Shown here: in pieces, positions 41,883 through 50,606 of the stretch
Layout: every line of letters starts with the position of its first letter
Numbering within the stretch: the first letter of the stretch is position 1
NCBI RefSeq assembly: GCF_026342405.1
Contig: NZ_JAPEMU010000001.1
Span: 8,990,001-9,054,000, forward strand
Reading direction: 5' to 3'
DNA length: 64,000 nt
From: Kitasatospora sp. NBC_00240
GTDB lineage: Bacteria > Actinomycetota > Actinomycetes > Streptomycetales > Streptomycetaceae
Program-made: the position numbers and the translations under genes
Notes under the pieces: generated by a model
Database searches by the model: none
What the model was told of the DNA's origin: nothing
Seen by the model: the letters and a program-made list of their open reading frames with translations, nothing else

Positions 41883-43391
41883 TCAGATGGCGCTGCAGGC
41901 TGCTCCGTTCAGGGTGAACGCGGTGGGCGTGGGGTTGGCGGCGTTGTAGGTGCCCTGGAAGCCGAAGCCGGTGGAGGCGCCTGCGGCGAGGGTGCCGTTG
42001 TAACCGAGGTCGGTGGCGGTGACGACCGCACCCGACTGGGTGATCTTGGTGTTCCAGAAGCCGGTGACCTTCTGGTCGCCGCCGTAGGTCCACTTGAGCG
42101 TCCAGCTGCTGATCGGGGCCGTGCCGGTGTTCTTGACCGTGATGTCGGCGGTGAAGCCGGTGCTCCAGGTGTTGGTCCGGTACGCGATCGAACAGGCGGT
42201 GGTGCCGGACGTCGGCGTGGCCGTCGGGGTCGCCGTCGCCGTGGGCGTCGCGGTCGGGGTCGCCGTGGCGGTGGGTGTCACGGTCGCCGTCGGGGTCACC
42301 GTGGCGGTGGGCGTGGCCGTCGGCTGAGGGCTCGGGTCCGGTGCGTTGGCGGCCAGCTGGTAGGCGACGTCCGCCGAGAAGGTGCCCGCGGCGGCGGCGC
42401 AGCCGTCGGCCTCGCCCGGGGGCTTCACCCAGAGGAAGGCGTCGATCGAGGCGTCACCGGTGGCGGCGGTCGGGTAGTTGCCGATCGAGCGGCCGGCCGG
42501 GTCGCACCAGGCGCCGCCGCCCGCCGGGCCGTTGCCGTTGCGACTGGTGTCGATGACGGCGTGCAGGTTACCGGGGTTGCCCAGGGCGGACAGCACCGAC
42601 TTGCTGTAACCGACTTCGCCCGCGGTGGTGTTGAAGTTGGAGACGTTGGTGAAGAAGCCGTTGGCGTTGGCCAGAATGCCGGCACTGCGCAGTCGGTCCG
42701 CCTGCGTGGCGGCGCTGTTCCAGGTGGAGTGGCCGCCGTCCAGGTAGACCTTGGCGTTGGGGGCGGCCGCGTGGATGGTGGCGCCGGCCCGCGAGAGGGA
42801 GGCGAAACGGTCGGTCTGCTGCTGGGCGGACAGGCAGGTGGTGAGGGCGATCGAGTCCGGCTCCAGGACGATCAGCGAGGGGCCGCTGCCGAGGCCGGCC
42901 GCGAACTTGGTCACCCACGCGTCGTACGAGGCCAGGTCGGGGGCGCCGCCGGCGGAGGCGCCGCCGCAGTCGCGGTTCGGGATCTCGTACACCACCAGCA
43001 CCGGTACCCGGCCCGCTCCGGCGGCTGCTGCGGTGATCGTCCGGACATCCGAAGTAATGGTGTCGGGGCGGTAGTTGGCGAACCAGATGCCCTGCGGCTG
43101 GCTGGCCACCCGCTTGGAGATCACGGAAGTGCGGGAGTCGTTCGGGTTGGCGGCGACCCACTTGACGACCTGGGAGGCCGGGTCCTTGTAGAACTGCGTT
43201 CCGCCGGCCAGGCTGCCCTGGACGGCGGCGCCGGCCCCGGTCTGGGTGGCCAGCAGCACGGCTCCGGCGGTCGCTCCGGCGGCCAGAGCCAGCAGGGCGG
43301 TGCGGCGTCGCCGGGACGTTGCGGGCTGCTCTTCGGTGGCGCGGCCGTCGGGGGAGGGGGCGGCGCGCCGGACGGACTCGGGGGTGCTCAT
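41883..43391 (-). CDS. secreted GH6 cellulase with CBM2
   Basis: A 502-residue enzyme. Signal region SRRRRTALLALAAGATAGAVLL, GH6 domain at about residues 55-345, a Pro-Thr-Ala/Val linker (about 350-395) and a C-terminal CBM2 (CSIAYRTNTWSTGFTADITV to the final Cys). GH6 signatures are present: the catalytic acid Asp in VYEIPNRDCGG, LIVLEPDS, and AVIDTSRNGNGP. It hydrolyses beta-1,4-glucan by inversion. Start ATG 43391 has GGAGAA upstream. Two CebR-like boxes lie 57 and 166 bp upstream of the start, fitting cellobiose induction. Confidence 0.92.
   Translation of the reverse strand: MSTPESVRRAAPSPDGRATEEQPATSRRRRTALLALAAGATAGAVLLATQTGAGAAVQGSLAGGTQFYKDPASQVVKWVAANPNDSRTSVISKRVASQPQGIWFANYRPDTITSDVRTITAAAAGAGRVPVLVVYEIPNRDCGGASAGGAPDLASYDAWVTKFAAGLGSGPSLIVLEPDSIALTTCLSAQQQTDRFASLSRAGATIHAAAPNAKVYLDGGHSTWNSAATQADRLRSAGILANANGFFTNVSNFNTTAGEVGYSKSVLSALGNPGNLHAVIDTSRNGNGPAGGGAWCDPAGRSIGNYPTAATGDASIDAFLWVKPPGEADGCAAAAGTFSADVAYQLAANAPDPSPQPTATPTATVTPTATVTPTATATPTATPTATATPTATPTSGTTACSIAYRTNTWSTGFTADITVKNTGTAPISSWTLKWTYGGDQKVTGFWNTKITQSGAVVTATDLGYNGTLAAGASTGFGFQGTYNAANPTPTAFTLNGAACSAI
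42185..42330 (-). repeat. tandem repeats coding a Pro-Thr linker
   Basis: Imperfect 6- and 12-bp units (GTCGGGGTCGCC-like on the plus strand) encode the PTATPTATVTPT linker of the cellulase. Confidence 0.8.
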
Positions 43392-43447
43392 GGGTGTTCT
43401 CCGCGTGCTCTCGGGTGGGAGAGGATCCAGGACGGTCGAGATGAACG

Positions 43448-43461
43448 TGGGAGCGCTCCCG
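43448..43461. promoter_or_regulatory. CebR-like operator 1
   Basis: TGGGAGCGCTCCCG differs from the CebR box TGGGAGCGCTCCCA only in the last base. CebR is the cellobiose-responsive LacI-family repressor of cellulase genes in streptomycetes. Confidence 0.8.
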
Positions 43462-43556
43462 CGATCGAGGTCGAGCGTAGCCAAGCCACGGCCTCGGCGT
43501 AATCCCTGACGCACGAGAAGTTTTCTCCGGCTTTGACCGCCATGAGCATCGGGAGG

Positions 43557-43570
43557 TGGGAGCGCTCCCG
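43557..43570. promoter_or_regulatory. CebR-like operator 2
   Basis: A second TGGGAGCGCTCCCG followed by CGATC as at the first site. The 109-bp spacing could allow looping. It may also face the decayed plus-strand gene beyond. Confidence 0.75.
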
Positions 43571-43689
43571 CGATCCCCGGCCACCCCGGCCACCCCGGTC
43601 AACCCGGGGACGGGGGAGCGGGGACCGGACAGGGTACGGGGGAGCGGAGGAGTCGTTTGCGCAGTAGCAGTGACTTCGCTCTGCCGAAC

Positions 43690-44010
43690 ATGCTGCGCTT
43701 TCACGTCGTTGACGCGGCCCTCGACCGGTCCGGACGCCCTCGCCGAGGCGTCCAAGGGCGCCGACAGCGTCCTGTGGCTCGTCCCGCCGAACCCGGGCGC
43801 CGACGACATCGAGGACCACTACCTCGACTTCACCCGCCCGGCCTGCGACGCCGTCCAGGCCCAGGGCGTCAGGCGCGTGGCCGGTGTCACCAGCCTGGGG
43901 CCGCGGCTACCCCCGGCACGCCGGACGGCTGTCGCCCGCCTTCGCGATGGACGCCGTGATCGAGAGCACCGGGGCCGGCTACCGACCCGCCCACCACCTT
44001 CCGCCGGTGG
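43690..44010 (+). pseudogene. NmrA-like NAD(P)-binding protein remnant
   Basis: One frame reads PDALAEASKGADSVLWLVPP then YLDFTRPACDAVQAQGVRRV up to about 43905; the next frame continues GYPRHAGRLSPAFAMDAVIE and STGAGYRPAHHLP. This is the middle of an NmrA/TMR-family NAD(P)-binding protein with at least one frameshift. The N-terminal Rossmann GxxGxxG part and the C-terminal half are missing. Confidence 0.65.
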
Positions 44011-44178
44011 TGCGACGAGGTGCTGAGGCCTGCGGTCCTCACCTGAGGCGGCGCCGCGGGGTGCGAACCGGTCCTCGGACCGCAGTGGGAGGCCCGGTCC
44101 TGTCCTTCGCGCCCCGAGCGGCCCGGGCGGCATGCCATCGTGCCGTTCCGAAATGGCCCAGCAGTTTCAGGCGCCGGT

Positions 44179-44785
44179 TCAGGTGCCGGCTGTCGGGGCG
44201 GGCGACGCGGCGCCGGCGGGCGGCGCCTGGCAGGGCAGGGTGACGACGAGGATCACGCCTTCGTCGGCCTCGGCCCCGCCCTTCAGGGAGACGGTGTACC
44301 GGTCGGGCTCGTGGACGGCCTCGAAGCCGCCGGTGGGTGAGGCGGCCCGAGCGGCCGGGGCGGACTCCGTCCAGGTGATCTTGAAGCCCTCGTTCACGAG
44401 CCTCTCCCGCAGGGCTCGGATCACCTCGGGACGCTGATCGTCCGTGGCCTTCAACTGGGTCGCCGAGCTGAGCTGGTACGCCTCACCCTCATCGGCTATG
44501 CCCCTGCCGCGACCCGGGCACCGGTGGTAGGCGAGGAGCTTGCCCCACGGATCGCGCTCAAGGCCCGTCAGGTCGCGCAGGTGGTCCTGGATTAGATCCG
44601 CCCGGGTCAGCGCCTCGTCCCGGGACTCGACGCGCGCAGGCTTGCTTCGGCGTTCCCGGTCCGGGGCCCAGCGGCCCCACCAGCAAGCACGGGCCGAGCA
44701 CCAGGGCGCCCAGCGCCGCCGCCCCGATGTTACGGGCCGCTTTCGCGGTTGTCCCGGACGGCCTCGGCGTCGATCTCTTGAACAA
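44179..44785 (-). pseudogene. frameshifted hypothetical membrane-anchored protein
   Basis: TTG 44785 with GGGGGA upstream starts a frame with a hydrophobic anchor (NIGAAALGALVLGPCLLVGP). A one-base shift near 44640-44660 moves to the frame that continues with soluble sequence (SRDEALTRADLIQDHLRDLT, GKLLAYHRCPGRGRGIADEG) to the stop at 44179. The length is not a multiple of three, as expected for one indel. The reconstructed protein (about 200 residues) looks like an exported sensor-domain protein of unknown role. A sequencing error could explain the indel. Confidence 0.55.
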
Positions 44786-45012
44786 GTGCGGTAGTCCCCC
44801 GTGAACAGGTGTGCGTTCTGCCGCTCGGATGCTATGTCACCACCGGGGAGACTCCCTACTCGCACAGGGCCGCCCGCCCCATCGGCCGGAGCCGGAGCGC
44901 CTGCAACGGGCGCCGTCACCACCGGTCCTCCCGGGCCGGGCTCCGGCCGGGTCCGCCGGATCGGTCACCGCCCGGACGTGTCACCGCCCGGACGGCTCAG
45001 GGACCGGACGGC

Positions 45013-46029
45013 TCACGGACCGCCGGGGGAGAGCCGGGCGAACCAGTCGATCGTCAGCGCCAGGCCCTTCTCGAAGTCCACGACCGGCTGCCAGCCGAAC
45101 GCCGACCGGGCCAGTCCGATGTCCGGGCGACGCAGGGTGGGGTCGTCCCCGGGCCGCTCGACGAACTCGACCGGCGACGCCGAGGAGCACAACTCGCGGA
45201 TGTGCTCCGCCAGTTCCAGGACGCTGAGCTCGACCGGGTTGCCGATGTTGACCGGCCCGTGGTGCCCGCTGGCGGCCGCCGCCAGGATGCCGCTGACGGT
45301 GTCGTCCACGTAGCAGATCGATCGGGTCTGCCCGCCGTCGCCGGCGACCGTGAGCGGCCGCCCGGCCAGCGCCTGCGTGATGAAGGTGGGCACCGCCCGT
45401 CCGTCGGTGGGCCGCATCCGCGGACCGTAGGTGTTGAAGAGCCGGACGATCACGGTGTCCACGCCCAGGGCGGTTCGGTAGGCGGTGGTGAGCGCCTCCG
45501 CGAAGCGCTTCGCCTCGTCGTACTGGCTGCGGGGGCCGACCGGGTTGACGTTGCCCCAGTAGGACTCCACCTGGGGGTGGACCAGCGGGTCGCCGTAGAC
45601 CTCCGAGGTGGAGGCCAGTAGGAACCGGGCGCCCTTGCGGCGCGCCAGCTCCAACGCGTTCAGCGTGCCGTGGGCACCGGCCCTGAGGGTCTCGATCGGG
45701 TGTCTCGCGTAGTCGTGCGGCGAGGCGGGCGAGGCGAGGTGGAGCACCAGGTCGACCGGCCCCTCGACGTCGAACTCCTCGGAGACGTCGCTGCGGTCCA
45801 GGACGAACCCCGGGTCGTCGGCCCGGGTGGCCAGGTTGTCGACCGATCCGGTGAGGAGGTTGTCGACGCAGACGACCGAGGTGCCCTCCTCCCGCAGCCG
45901 GTCGCACAGGTGCGAGCCGACGAAGCCCGCGCCGCCGGTGACCACCGCCCGGCGGACCGTGCGCTCCTCGTCCGGGCCGAAGCCGTCCGACCTGCCCGAC
46001 CTGTCCGCGTCCCGGCCGCTCCGGTCCAT
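45013..46029 (-). CDS. UDP-glucuronate decarboxylase (UDP-xylose synthase)-like SDR
   Basis: A 338-residue extended short-chain dehydrogenase. NAD motif VVTGGAGFVGSHL, catalytic YDEAK in RSQYDEAKRFAEAL, and the region RLFNTYGPRMRPTDGRAVPTF plus TVAGDGGQTRSICYVDD, which is very close to the UDP-xylose synthase pattern. This enzyme would turn UDP-glucuronate into UDP-xylose in the cytosol. ATG 46029 is preferred over an upstream ATG (46072) because GAGGAG lies 6 nt before it. As last gene of the minus arm it may supply the sugar for the glycosyltransferase. Confidence 0.83.
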   Translation of the reverse strand: MDRSGRDADRSGRSDGFGPDEERTVRRAVVTGGAGFVGSHLCDRLREEGTSVVCVDNLLTGSVDNLATRADDPGFVLDRSDVSEEFDVEGPVDLVLHLASPASPHDYARHPIETLRAGAHGTLNALELARRKGARFLLASTSEVYGDPLVHPQVESYWGNVNPVGPRSQYDEAKRFAEALTTAYRTALGVDTVIVRLFNTYGPRMRPTDGRAVPTFITQALAGRPLTVAGDGGQTRSICYVDDTVSGILAAAASGHHGPVNIGNPVELSVLELAEHIRELCSSASPVEFVERPGDDPTLRRPDIGLARSAFGWQPVVDFEKGLALTIDWFARLSPGGP

Positions 46030-46073
46030 CTGCTTCTCCTCTGTCGTCTCTGTCGCCGTACCGCGCGTCATGG

Positions 46074-47036
46074 TCAGGACTCCCGCAGCGAGCGGCCGGT
46101 CTTGGTGAGGAACACGTCGTCCAGGGTGGGGCGGTGCAGCTCGATGGTGGCCAGCTCGATCCCGGCGTCCGCCAGGGCCCGCATGATCTGCGGCATCGCC
46201 GTCTCGCCGGCGTCCACCGACAGGCGCAGCCCGCCGCCCTCGCGCACCTCGGCCGAGCGCACGCACTCCTGCTCGGCCAGCACCCCGGAGGCCTTCTCCG
46301 CGGCGTCGGCGTCGGCCACTCCGACGGTGACCACCTCGCCCGCGATCGAGCGCTTGAGTGCGGTCGGCGTTCCCTCGGCGACGATGCCGCCGCCGTCGAT
46401 GATGGCGATGCGGTCGCAGAGTGCGTCCGCCTCGTCCAGGTAGTGCGTGGTCAGGAAGACCGTCATGCCCTCGCTGCGCAGCCGGCGGATCTCGTCCCAC
46501 ATGTGCGAGCGGCTCTGCGGGTCCAGGCCCGAGGTGGGCTCGTCCAGGAAGAGCACCTTGGGCCGGTGGATCACGCCGAGGGCGATGTCCACCCGCCGGC
46601 GCTGCCCCCCGGAGTAGGTACGGCAGTTGCGGTCGGCGTACTCGGTGAGGTCGAAGGCGTCGAGGGCGGCGACCGCCCGGCTCTGCGCCTCGGCCTTGCC
46701 GATGCCGTGCATCCGGGCCTGCATCACCAGTTCCTCACGGGCCGTCACATCGTCCCAGGTGCCGCCGCCCTGGGCGATGTAGCCGATGCTGCGGCGGACC
46801 TGGGCCTGCTGGGTGCGCAGGTCGGCGCCGGCGATGACGGCGTCGCCGGCGTCCGGGCGCAGCAGGGTGGCGAGCATCCGCAGGGTGGTGGTCTTGCCCG
46901 CGCCGTTGGGACCGAGGAAGCCGAAGATCTCACCTTCGGCCACGGTGAGGTCCAGGCCCGCCACCGCCTCCACGTCGGTGCTCTTGCGGCGCCGTCCGGT
47001 CTGGAAGGACTTCCGAAGTCCGTTGGTCTCGATCAT
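46074..47036 (-). CDS. DrrA-type drug-export ABC ATPase
   Basis: A 320-residue ATPase: Walker A GPNGAGKTT, Q-loop, signature YSGGQRRRVDIALG, Walker B VLFLDEPTSGLDP, and a C-terminal DrrA domain (EVVTVGVADADAAEKASGVL onward). It pairs with the permease whose gene lies 132 bp upstream on the same strand. In daunorubicin-type resistance this pair exports the finished compound, giving self-protection; the same role is likely here. Confidence 0.92.
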   Translation of the reverse strand: MIETNGLRKSFQTGRRRKSTDVEAVAGLDLTVAEGEIFGFLGPNGAGKTTTLRMLATLLRPDAGDAVIAGADLRTQQAQVRRSIGYIAQGGGTWDDVTAREELVMQARMHGIGKAEAQSRAVAALDAFDLTEYADRNCRTYSGGQRRRVDIALGVIHRPKVLFLDEPTSGLDPQSRSHMWDEIRRLRSEGMTVFLTTHYLDEADALCDRIAIIDGGGIVAEGTPTALKRSIAGEVVTVGVADADAAEKASGVLAEQECVRSAEVREGGGLRLSVDAGETAMPQIMRALADAGIELATIELHRPTLDDVFLTKTGRSLRES

Positions 47037-47168
47037 CGGGATGTCCTTGTCAGCCGGCGGGGATCGGTGCGGAGGTGGGGGCGAGGGCGGGTGCTGCCAC
47101 GACGGCGGGCACGGGTCCTGCTGGGGGCACGGGTGGCACGGGCACCGCTGCCCGGCCCGGGTCGGCCG

Positions 47169-47933
47169 TCACCGGACGGAGCGGGCGAAGAGGCGGGCCG
47201 ACCAGGTGAGCGCCAGCACCGCCATGGCGGCCATCAGCGTGATGCTCTGCCAGACCGCGGGATCGCCGGCGTGGCCGGCGAACAGCGAGCGCATGCCGAC
47301 CACCGTCCAGCTGAAGGGGTTCCAGTCGGAGGCCCGGCGCAGCCAGAGCGGTGCCAGCGCGAGCGGCAGCAGCGTCCCCGACAGCAGCATCAGCGGCTGC
47401 GCGAGGTTGTTGACCAGTTGTCCGAGCACGTCCGGGCTGCTCACCTTGAGCGCGATGCCGTAGGAGATCGAGGCGCTGGTCAGGGTGATGAGCGCCAGCA
47501 GCACGTAGGCGAGCAGGAGGTCCGGGATCCGGACGAAGAGTCCGAGGGGCATGGACAGCACGATGATGATGCCGGCCTGGATGACCAGCGTGACCACGTC
47601 CCGCAGGGCCCGGCCGAGCAGCAGCGCCACCCGGCTGATCGGGGTGACCCGGGCCCGTTCGATGACGCCCGAGCCCAGCTCGGCGAGCAGGCCGAAGCCC
47701 ACGTAGAGGCCCCCGCCGAGGGCCAGGGCGACCAGCATGCCGGGCACGTAGATCCGGTAGGCGTCGGTCATCGAGCCGGCGCCCATGGAGGCGAGCGCCG
47801 GCTTGAGCAGCGGCGCGAACAGGGCCAGGTAGACGACCGGCTGAGCCACGCCCAGGACGATCGAGAGCGGGGACCTCACCATCAGCAGCATGTGCCGCTG
47901 GAACACCAGCCAGGTGTCGCGGAGCGTCTTCAC
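47169..47933 (-). CDS. DrrB-type ABC-2 permease
   Basis: A 254-residue integral membrane protein with six predicted helices and the ABC-2 signature region (SSPDVLGQLVNNLAQPLMLL, SDWNPFSWTVVGMRSLF). I chose GTG 47933 (VKTLRDTWLVFQRHM) because the frame upstream runs through a repeat array (48031-48105) and reads as low-complexity His/Ser/Thr text. It forms the export channel for the DrrA-like ATPase. Confidence 0.9.
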   Translation of the reverse strand: MKTLRDTWLVFQRHMLLMVRSPLSIVLGVAQPVVYLALFAPLLKPALASMGAGSMTDAYRIYVPGMLVALALGGGLYVGFGLLAELGSGVIERARVTPISRVALLLGRALRDVVTLVIQAGIIIVLSMPLGLFVRIPDLLLAYVLLALITLTSASISYGIALKVSSPDVLGQLVNNLAQPLMLLSGTLLPLALAPLWLRRASDWNPFSWTVVGMRSLFAGHAGDPAVWQSITLMAAMAVLALTWSARLFARSVR

Positions 47934-48030
47934 GTCTGTGCGCTTCCCGTTCTTTTGGATGTCGAAGTGGCCTGGAGGGCCTGGGTGGTCGGCCTGCGGC
48001 CGGGAGGCCTGGGTGGTCCAGGCGCGGGTG

Positions 48031-48105
48031 GACGAGGAGGCTCGGGTGGTGCACGAGGTCCGGGTGGCGACGAGGAGGCTCGGGTGGTGCACGAGGTCCG
48101 GGTGG
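48031..48105. repeat. 37-bp perfect direct repeat in tandem
   Basis: Copies at 48031-48067 and 48069-48105 are identical and separated by one C. Degenerate GGTGG-containing units continue on both sides (47960-48124), filling the gap between the permease and glycosyltransferase genes. Confidence 0.9.
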
Positions 48106-48124
48106 TTCGGAGGCCCTCGGTGGT

Positions 48125-49342
48125 TCAGGAGCTCCGGACGACCGGGGCGTCCTCGGCCGGCAGGCCGGGTCCGCCGGGTCGGCCGGACCCGGCGGTTCTG
48201 GCGAGCAGGGCCTCCAGGTGGTCGGCCGCGGCCGGTGCGCCCCCGGCGGCGGCGAAGGACTCGCTCACCCGCCGAGCCGCGGCCCGGTAGGACGGGTCGT
48301 CCAGTACGGCCAGCAGGTCCTCGCGCAGCTGCTGCGGCCGGACGCCGGCGAACCGGACCCGCCGGCCGGCGCCGGCCGCCACCACCTGGGCGGCGTTGAT
48401 GGGCTGGTCCCCCTTGATCGGGGCCACCACCAGCGGCACCCCGTGGGCCAGCGCCTCGCAGACGGTGTTCAGCCCGCCGTGGCTGACCACCGCGTCCAGC
48501 CGGGGCATCAGTTCCAGCACCGGTACCCGGGGGCGGACCAGGACGTGCGCCGGCGGTTCGGTGACGGTGCCGTCCGGCGCCGCCAGGATCGCCTGGACGC
48601 TGTCACCGAGCGGTCGCAGGGCCTCGACGACCCGGGCGTGGAACTCCCGGGCGAGGTCCAGCGACAGGGTGCCCACCGTGACCAGGACCAGGCGCCGGGC
48701 GGGGTCCGGCCAGTCCCACGGGAATGCCGTGTCCGGAGCCCTCGGTGCCAGGGCGGGGCCGACCAGGACGGCGTTCCCGGGCCACTCCAGCGGGCCGGTC
48801 AGGGCCTCGCCGGTGAAGCCGATCAGCAGGTGCGGCGAGAAGCGCAGGTCGTGCGGCGGTTCGCCGGGGAGGCCTGCGGCGGTCCAGACGGCCGCCATTC
48901 GCTGGTGGATCCACTCCTCCACCTTGGGCAGCGCGCGGTAGGGGCGGGTGAGTTCCATGGTGGTCGGCGCCAGCGAGGCCCAGGGCAGGTCGGCCCGGTG
49001 GGCGGCGACCGCGCCGGCGACCGCGTGCTGGTCCACCGCCAGGACGTCGGGCCGGAAGGCCGCGACGGCCCGCTCGATGCCCGGCAGCGTGCTCTTCGCG
49101 TGCGGCACGATGTAGCCGTCCCAGCGCGACTTCGCGGCGGCCATGCCCCGGTCCGCCTGGCCGCGGTGGGCCCGCAGCGGGATCGGGGCGATCGAGGCGT
49201 CCGGGCCGAGCAGCGGTCGCAGGAAGGACTCGGAGCCGGCCCAGAGCACCTCGTGCCCGCGCCCGAGCAGTTCCCGGGAGACGGCGGCCAGTGGGTTCAC
49301 GTGGCCGGTCAGCGGAAGCGAGACGAAGAGGTAGCGGCCCAT
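48125..49342 (-). CDS. MGT-family glycosyltransferase (GT1)
   Basis: A 405-residue GT-B enzyme. N-terminal acceptor domain opens FVSLPLTGHVNPLAAVSREL; the C-terminal nucleotide-sugar domain has the GT1 signature VVSHGGLNTVCEALAHGVPL and PIKGDQPINAAQV. It would glycosylate the cluster product, possibly with xylose from the UXS-like enzyme. Its ATG overlaps the stop of the upstream carrier-like gene by one base, so translation is coupled. Confidence 0.9.
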   Translation of the reverse strand: MGRYLFVSLPLTGHVNPLAAVSRELLGRGHEVLWAGSESFLRPLLGPDASIAPIPLRAHRGQADRGMAAAKSRWDGYIVPHAKSTLPGIERAVAAFRPDVLAVDQHAVAGAVAAHRADLPWASLAPTTMELTRPYRALPKVEEWIHQRMAAVWTAAGLPGEPPHDLRFSPHLLIGFTGEALTGPLEWPGNAVLVGPALAPRAPDTAFPWDWPDPARRLVLVTVGTLSLDLAREFHARVVEALRPLGDSVQAILAAPDGTVTEPPAHVLVRPRVPVLELMPRLDAVVSHGGLNTVCEALAHGVPLVVAPIKGDQPINAAQVVAAGAGRRVRFAGVRPQQLREDLLAVLDDPSYRAAARRVSESFAAAGGAPAAADHLEALLARTAGSGRPGGPGLPAEDAPVVRSS

Positions 49343-49695
49343 CAGTACCGTGCCGGGGTCGTGGAGTCGGCCATGGCCGGTCCGGCGTTCTCGTCCTGCC
49401 CGGCGTTCTCGTCCTGCCCGGCCGCGACGAGGTCGGCGACGTCCCCGACGGTCAGCGCGATGATCTGGTCGATGTCGAGGCCGGCCACGTGCTCGACCAG
49501 GTCCACGTGGTCCCCGTAGGCGCGCCGCAGGACCAGGCTCCAGGCCGCCAACTCATGGCTCTCCAACAGTAGTTCTCCGTCGAGGCGGGTGTCCGGGCGG
49601 ACGGCGTCCGACCAGGCGCGGTCTTCGCCGACGACCTCCCGCAGGAGCTCCGCGATCCGGCGGACCACCTCCGCCCCGGCCGGGTCCGCGGTCAC
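49342..49695 (-). CDS. acyl-carrier-protein-like protein
   Basis: A 117-residue protein. Residues 1-85 match a carrier-protein four-helix pattern (RRIAELLREVVG, then LDGELLLESHELAAWSLVL, then DIDQIIALTVGDVADLVA). The Ser of LLLES would be the phosphopantetheine site, although the usual DSL is changed to ESH. The acidic tail contains a duplicated GQDENA unit from an 18-bp tandem repeat. GTG 49695 overlaps the methyltransferase stop (GTGA). Whether it is charged is open. Confidence 0.6.
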   Translation of the reverse strand: MTADPAGAEVVRRIAELLREVVGEDRAWSDAVRPDTRLDGELLLESHELAAWSLVLRRAYGDHVDLVEHVAGLDIDQIIALTVGDVADLVAAGQDENAGQDENAGPAMADSTTPARY

Positions 49696-50606
49696 GGCGT
49701 CAGGCCGGACGGCGGCGTCCGCGGGGAGTCCTGCCGGGGCTTGGTGGCCCGCAACGCGCCGTAGGTGATGACGCCGGTGTCGAAGCCCTTCTTCATCAAC
49801 GGGCCCGCGTGGAAGAAGCCGAGGACGTCCACGCCGCGCCGGCGGGCCAGGTCGCGCATCAGCTTGGGGCCCCGTTCGAACTGCTGGATCTGCGCGAAGC
49901 CCGGGTCCCAGGAGTTGGCGACGGCGCCGCTCCAGTCCACCGTGGCCACGTCGGCGAAGCCGGCCGCGGCGGCCAGTCGCTCGTGCTCCTCCAGGGACGA
50001 GAAGTCGGGCATCACCTGGTGGACCAGGATCTGCCGGACGAGCTCCCGCTCGTCGTCGTCGAGTTCGCCGTCGCGGACCGCCCAGGTGGCGACGGCGAGC
50101 GTGCCGCCCGGGGTGAGGAGTCGCATCGCCTCGGCGAAGAAGGCCTCCCGGTCCGCGATGTGCATCAGGCTCTCCACGGCCCAGACCACGCCGAAGGACT
50201 CGTCCGGGTAGCCGTTGGCGAGTGCGTCGAGCTGGTGGAAGCGGGCGCGCTCGGCGAGGCCGGCGGCCTGGGCCTTCTCGTTGGCGCGGGCGGCCTGCCG
50301 GGCGCTGAGGGTGATCCCCTCGACGGTGCAGCCGAGCGGCCCGGCCAGATGCATCGCCGGGCCGCCGATGCCGCATCCGACGTCCAGCACCCGCGATCCG
50401 GCGGGCACGCCGGTGTAGTCGACGAGTTCGTGGACCAGCCGGTCGGTGGCCGCGTGCCGGTCCGCGCCTTCCAGTCCGGGGGTCTCCCCGGGGTCCCAGA
50501 AGCCGTGGTGGACATGTTCGCCCCACAGGTCCTCGTACAGATCGAGGGTGATGTCGTAGTAGCGCTCCACGGCCGAGTTCAGGCCGGGGTCGATGACTGG
50601 TTCCAC
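49692..50606 (-). CDS. SAM-dependent C/O-methyltransferase
   Basis: A 304-residue methyltransferase, first gene of the minus arm, start GTG 50606 with GAGGACAGG upstream. The N-terminal NSAVERYYDITLDLYEDLWGEHVHHGFW is typical of the gamma-tocopherol/cyclopropane-synthase-like branch that methylates small aromatic or acyl substrates. SAM motif I is VLDVGCGIGGPAMHLAG, and the post-motif region is LDALANGYPDESFGVVWAVES. It probably tailors the cluster product or a carrier-bound intermediate. Confidence 0.87.
   Translation of the reverse strand: MEPVIDPGLNSAVERYYDITLDLYEDLWGEHVHHGFWDPGETPGLEGADRHAATDRLVHELVDYTGVPAGSRVLDVGCGIGGPAMHLAGPLGCTVEGITLSARQAARANEKAQAAGLAERARFHQLDALANGYPDESFGVVWAVESLMHIADREAFFAEAMRLLTPGGTLAVATWAVRDGELDDDERELVRQILVHQVMPDFSSLEEHERLAAAAGFADVATVDWSGAVANSWDPGFAQIQQFERGPKLMRDLARRRGVDVLGFFHAGPLMKKGFDTGVITYGALRATKPRQDSPRTPPSGLTP

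Noticed and set aside
45013..46500. Longer start for the UXS-like gene, up to codon 495
   Set aside because: The extension is antisense-like sequence over the DrrA gene; GAGGAG before ATG 46029 marks the start.
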